Shown here piece after piece: positions 61,684 through 64,000 of a stretch of 64,000 nucleotides of DNA. Each line of letters begins with the position of its first letter. Within the stretch, counting starts at the first letter, position 1. A program made the position numbers and the translations under genes. The DNA comes from Gemmatimonadota bacterium (lineage in GTDB: Bacteria > Gemmatimonadota > Gemmatimonadetes > Gemmatimonadales > Gemmatimonadaceae): the NCBI GenBank assembly GCA_014192065.1, contig BJHH01000001.1, positions 641,320 through 705,319 of the forward strand. Reading direction: 5' to 3'. Under the pieces are notes generated by a model, which worked only from the letters and a program-made list of their open reading frames with translations, did no database searches and was not told the DNA's origin.

Positions 61684-64000
61684 ATGAACCTGCTCGCCCT
61701 AGTTGCACGCGAACGCGCCCGCGCGCTGCGCCTCCTCCGCACGGCGATCTCGGCGCGCGCGCTCGCCGCGGCCGTTGCCGTGCTGTCGGTCGGCGCGCTG
61801 GCCCTCGGCAGCTCGCGCTGGATCGTGCTTCCGCGGCCGGTGCCGTTCCTGGTGTGGGGCGCGGCCGCGGGACTCGCCGTCTGGATGCTCCGACGCGGCG
61901 CGCGCGCGGTGAGCGACGAGGCATCCTCAGTGGCGATCGCCGGAGCGGTGGAACGCGAGCAAAAGCTGCGCGACGGCTCGGTGCGCGGGATCGTCGAACT
62001 GGCTGAGAACAAGTCAGTGTTTGTGCGTCGTGCCGCCGAACGCCTTGCCTCTACGCTCGCGCCACGCCAATCCCCACTCGCGCCCGCGCTCGAGCGCGGG
62101 TTCTCGCGCAGCGCGCTGCGTAGTGTCGCGGTGATTGTTCCGGCCGTGCTGATCGGCACGCTGGTCGCCGCTCGGTCGGGCGATGGTTGGCGCGCCCTCG
62201 CGCATCCCGTTGACGCGTGGCGCGGCGCGCTCCTTCCGAAAATTGAACTCGTCGACGTACCAACTCGACTGTTGCGCGGCTCGGCGCTGAAGCTCACCGT
62301 GCGGGCCGGAGATCGCTCGTCGGTCATGCTGATGCGGCGGAGCACAGGCAATGCGTGGGTGGAGACGCCGCTGTCGCTGACCGCCGGCAGCGTCACGACC
62401 GAGCTCGGGCCGCTCGATGCGGACCTGACGCTCGTGGCCAGCGACGGCCGCTCGTTCAGTGATACGGCGGTCATTCGGATCGTCGATCGTCCGTTTCTCG
62501 GTGATGTCTCGGTCCTCGCGACCTACCCGTCGTATCTCAAACGGGTTCCGGAAACCCTGCCGGGCGACGCGCCGATCCGCGTGCCCGCTGGTACGTCGCT
62601 CGACATTTCCGGCCACGCATCCGAGCCGCTCGCTTCGGTGACGCTCACGCGCGGCCGGAGTGAGATCAGACTCAAGCCCGACGGCCGTCGCTTCAGCGGC
62701 CGGTTCCAGCCCACGGAAAGCGGAAGCTGGGAGTGGGTGGCGAGAGGCCAGACGACGCAGATCGCCGACGTGCCACCGGCGCTATCGGTGGATGTCGTGC
62801 CCGATTCGGCACCCGTCGCCGAGATCATGTCGCCGACGGAGGATTCTCTCGTCGAGCCGAAGGACAAGGTCGACGTCGAGCTTTTTGCGAGCGACGATCA
62901 CGCGCTCGAGAGCGTCGCGATACGGATCTGGCGCGTGCGCGCGAATGGCGTGGCCGAGCCGGCGACAGTGCAGCAGCTGGGCGGAGGCGGTCAGCCCGAC
63001 TGGACCGGTGGATTCGTGCTGGACCTCGCGAAGTTCTCGCTCAACGCGGGCGACGGCGTGCACCTCCAACTCATTGCGCGCGATGCATCACCGCGCCGTC
63101 TGGAAGGGGTGAGCCGCGAAGTCGTGCTGAAGGTTCCCGCGACGGACGATCAGCGCAGCGCGGCGCGTGCGGCGGCGGATTCGGCGGCGGCGCGTGTCGC
63201 CGCTCTCTCGAAGGCCATGCAGCAGCTGCAGCAACGCACGTCGGACGCGGCGGCACAACGCGACCCGAAGACGGGCGAGCCGAAGCCGATGGAGTTCGAC
63301 AGGGCGCAGCAGGCACAGGCGCTTGCGCAGGAGCAGAAGGACATGTCGCAGCGGGTGCAGCAGATGCAGCAGGCGTCCAAGCTGCTGGAAGACCGTCTGC
63401 GGCAGGCCGGCGTGCTCGACACGGCGCTCGCGAAGCAACTCAAGCAGGCCCAGGACCTGATGCGACAGGCACTCACGCCTGAGCTGCTCGAAGCGCTCAA
63501 GAAACTCGAGAATTCGTCGCAACAGCTCTCGGGAGAACAGGCGAAGCAGTCGCTCGCCGAGCTCGCCGAGCAGCAGAAAAAAATGCGCGAGGCCCTTGAG
63601 AAGAGCGCGGAAATTCTGAAACGCGCGGCGCTTGAGGGGGCCATGCAGACGCTGAAGGACGAAGCGAGCGATCTCGCGAAGGCGCAGCGCGAGCGCGCCG
63701 ACACGGGGAAGGCGGGCGACGATCCGATGAAGAAGCTCGATCAGCGGACGCAGCAGCTCACAAAGGATCTCGAGGCGCTGCGCGACCGCTTGCAAAAGGA
63801 GAACGCCGACACGGCCGCGAAGCAGGCCGAGACGGCGCTCAACGAAGCACGCAAGGCTGCCGACAAGCTCGAGCAGGCCATGCAGCAGCAACAGGGCCAG
63901 CAGCAACAGGGCCAGCAGCAACAGGGCCAGCAGCAACAGGGCCAGCAGCAACAGGGCCAGCAGCAACAGGGCCAGCAGCAACAGGGCCAGCAGCAACAGG
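61684..64000 (+). CDS. DUF4175-type membrane protein, cut by window edge
   Basis: At least 772 residues, open to the edge. Two N-terminal hydrophobic segments (ALAAAVAVLSVGALALG; PFLVWGAAAGLAVWML) and a third near 145 (SVAVIVPAVLIGTLVAA) anchor it. A periplasmic region with beta-sandwich-like parts follows (VDVPTRLLRGSALKLTV; VLATYPSYLKRVP; VDVELFASDDHALESVAIRIW). From about residue 480 a long Gln/Glu/Lys/Ala coiled coil runs into Gln-rich repeats. This is the DUF4175 plan. Function is unknown; an envelope scaffold role is inference. It starts 8 nt after the DUF4159 gene. Confidence 0.82.
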   Translation, partial: MNLLALVARERARALRLLRTAISARALAAAVAVLSVGALALGSSRWIVLPRPVPFLVWGAAAGLAVWMLRRGARAVSDEASSVAIAGAVEREQKLRDGSVRGIVELAENKSVFVRRAAERLASTLAPRQSPLAPALERGFSRSALRSVAVIVPAVLIGTLVAARSGDGWRALAHPVDAWRGALLPKIELVDVPTRLLRGSALKLTVRAGDRSSVMLMRRSTGNAWVETPLSLTAGSVTTELGPLDADLTLVASDGRSFSDTAVIRIVDRPFLGDVSVLATYPSYLKRVPETLPGDAPIRVPAGTSLDISGHASEPLASVTLTRGRSEIRLKPDGRRFSGRFQPTESGSWEWVARGQTTQIADVPPALSVDVVPDSAPVAEIMSPTEDSLVEPKDKVDVELFASDDHALESVAIRIWRVRANGVAEPATVQQLGGGGQPDWTGGFVLDLAKFSLNAGDGVHLQLIARDASPRRLEGVSREVVLKVPATDDQRSAARAAADSAAARVAALSKAMQQLQQRTSDAAAQRDPKTGEPKPMEFDRAQQAQALAQEQKDMSQRVQQMQQASKLLEDRLRQAGVLDTALAKQLKQAQDLMRQALTPELLEALKKLENSSQQLSGEQAKQSLAELAEQQKKMREALEKSAEILKRAALEGAMQTLKDEASDLAKAQRERADTGKAGDDPMKKLDQRTQQLTKDLEALRDRLQKENADTAAKQAETALNEARKAADKLEQAMQQQQGQQQQGQQQQGQQQQGQQQQGQQQQGQQQQGQQQQ
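63883..64000 (+). repeat. 15-bp tandem repeat encoding QQQQG units, continues past the edge
   Basis: CAGCAGCAACAGGGC repeats seven full times plus a partial copy to the last base of the window, with no base change visible. It is in frame with the DUF4175 gene. The antisense frame gives a Leu-rich shadow. Confidence 0.95.

Noticed and set aside
63088..63996. Leu-rich minus-strand frame (LLLALL repeats)
   Set aside because: It is the complement of the QQQQG repeat and coiled coil of the DUF4175 gene, which has a consistent start, anchor and domain order.

Overview
The window is GC-rich bacterial chromosome, almost fully coding. The gene content suggests a Gemmatimonadota member or a close relative. 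Pointers are: signal peptides ending in AQ in many secreted proteins; an extracellular VPS10/BNR-repeat protein; a DUF5916 outer-membrane protein; Gly/Arg-rich low-complexity loops; an imuA-imuB-dnaE2 mutagenesis set; a short primary sigma factor; and a DUF4159-DUF4175 pair. This placement is by recognition, not by a database search. I see no prophage, insertion sequence or CRISPR array.

1-9.9 kb: dnaE2 (minus strand, cut by the left edge) and the overlapping pair imuA-imuB (minus) form a split translesion-mutagenesis cassette. Between them lie a broken PIN-domain gene and a secreted amidase. imuA and dnaE2 share an unusual promoter: an 11-bp-period direct repeat sits inside a 17-bp -35/-10 spacer at the same offset in both. 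Then come comM (plus) and a cobalamin-riboswitch-controlled btuB-type receptor (minus) whose frame is cut by one in-frame TAG.

10-25.5 kb (plus): a tightly packed run larE, anchored protein, NtrC-type regulator, small membrane protein and aldehyde dehydrogenase. These are followed by lepB, a sigma factor, yajQ, a GNAT enzyme, rimO, a SpoIID-like protein, a DUF4105 protein and hyuA-hyuB. Many junctions are 1-4 nt overlaps, so large co-transcribed units are likely.

25.6-38.2 kb: a DUF5916 outer-membrane protein, then an operon with a clear promoter (rpmE, prfA, prmC, a YlbF-family gene, tmk, a C-terminal processing protease). Next are the convergent pair aroF-lolA (minus) and a very large secreted BNR/VPS10 protein (plus) that ends at a strong hairpin.

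38.2-58.4 kb (minus): one long block. In transcription order it holds pdxJ, a flippase-like membrane protein, ispE, tRNA-Gln, prs, rplY, pth, ychF, rpsF, rpsR, a DUF2232 protein, rplI, rsfS and a giant metallopeptidase/propeller/beta-barrel protein closed by a textbook terminator. Directly after it comes a second unit: a SPOR lipoprotein, a degenerate ParA-like SPOR protein, smc and a secreted protein with a FlgD-like C-terminal domain.

58.5-64 kb: a small lipoprotein, methylmalonyl-CoA epimerase (minus), thioredoxin, rsmI, a DUF4159 protein and the 5' part of a DUF4175 protein. The last runs off the right edge inside a 15-bp glutamine-rich tandem repeat.
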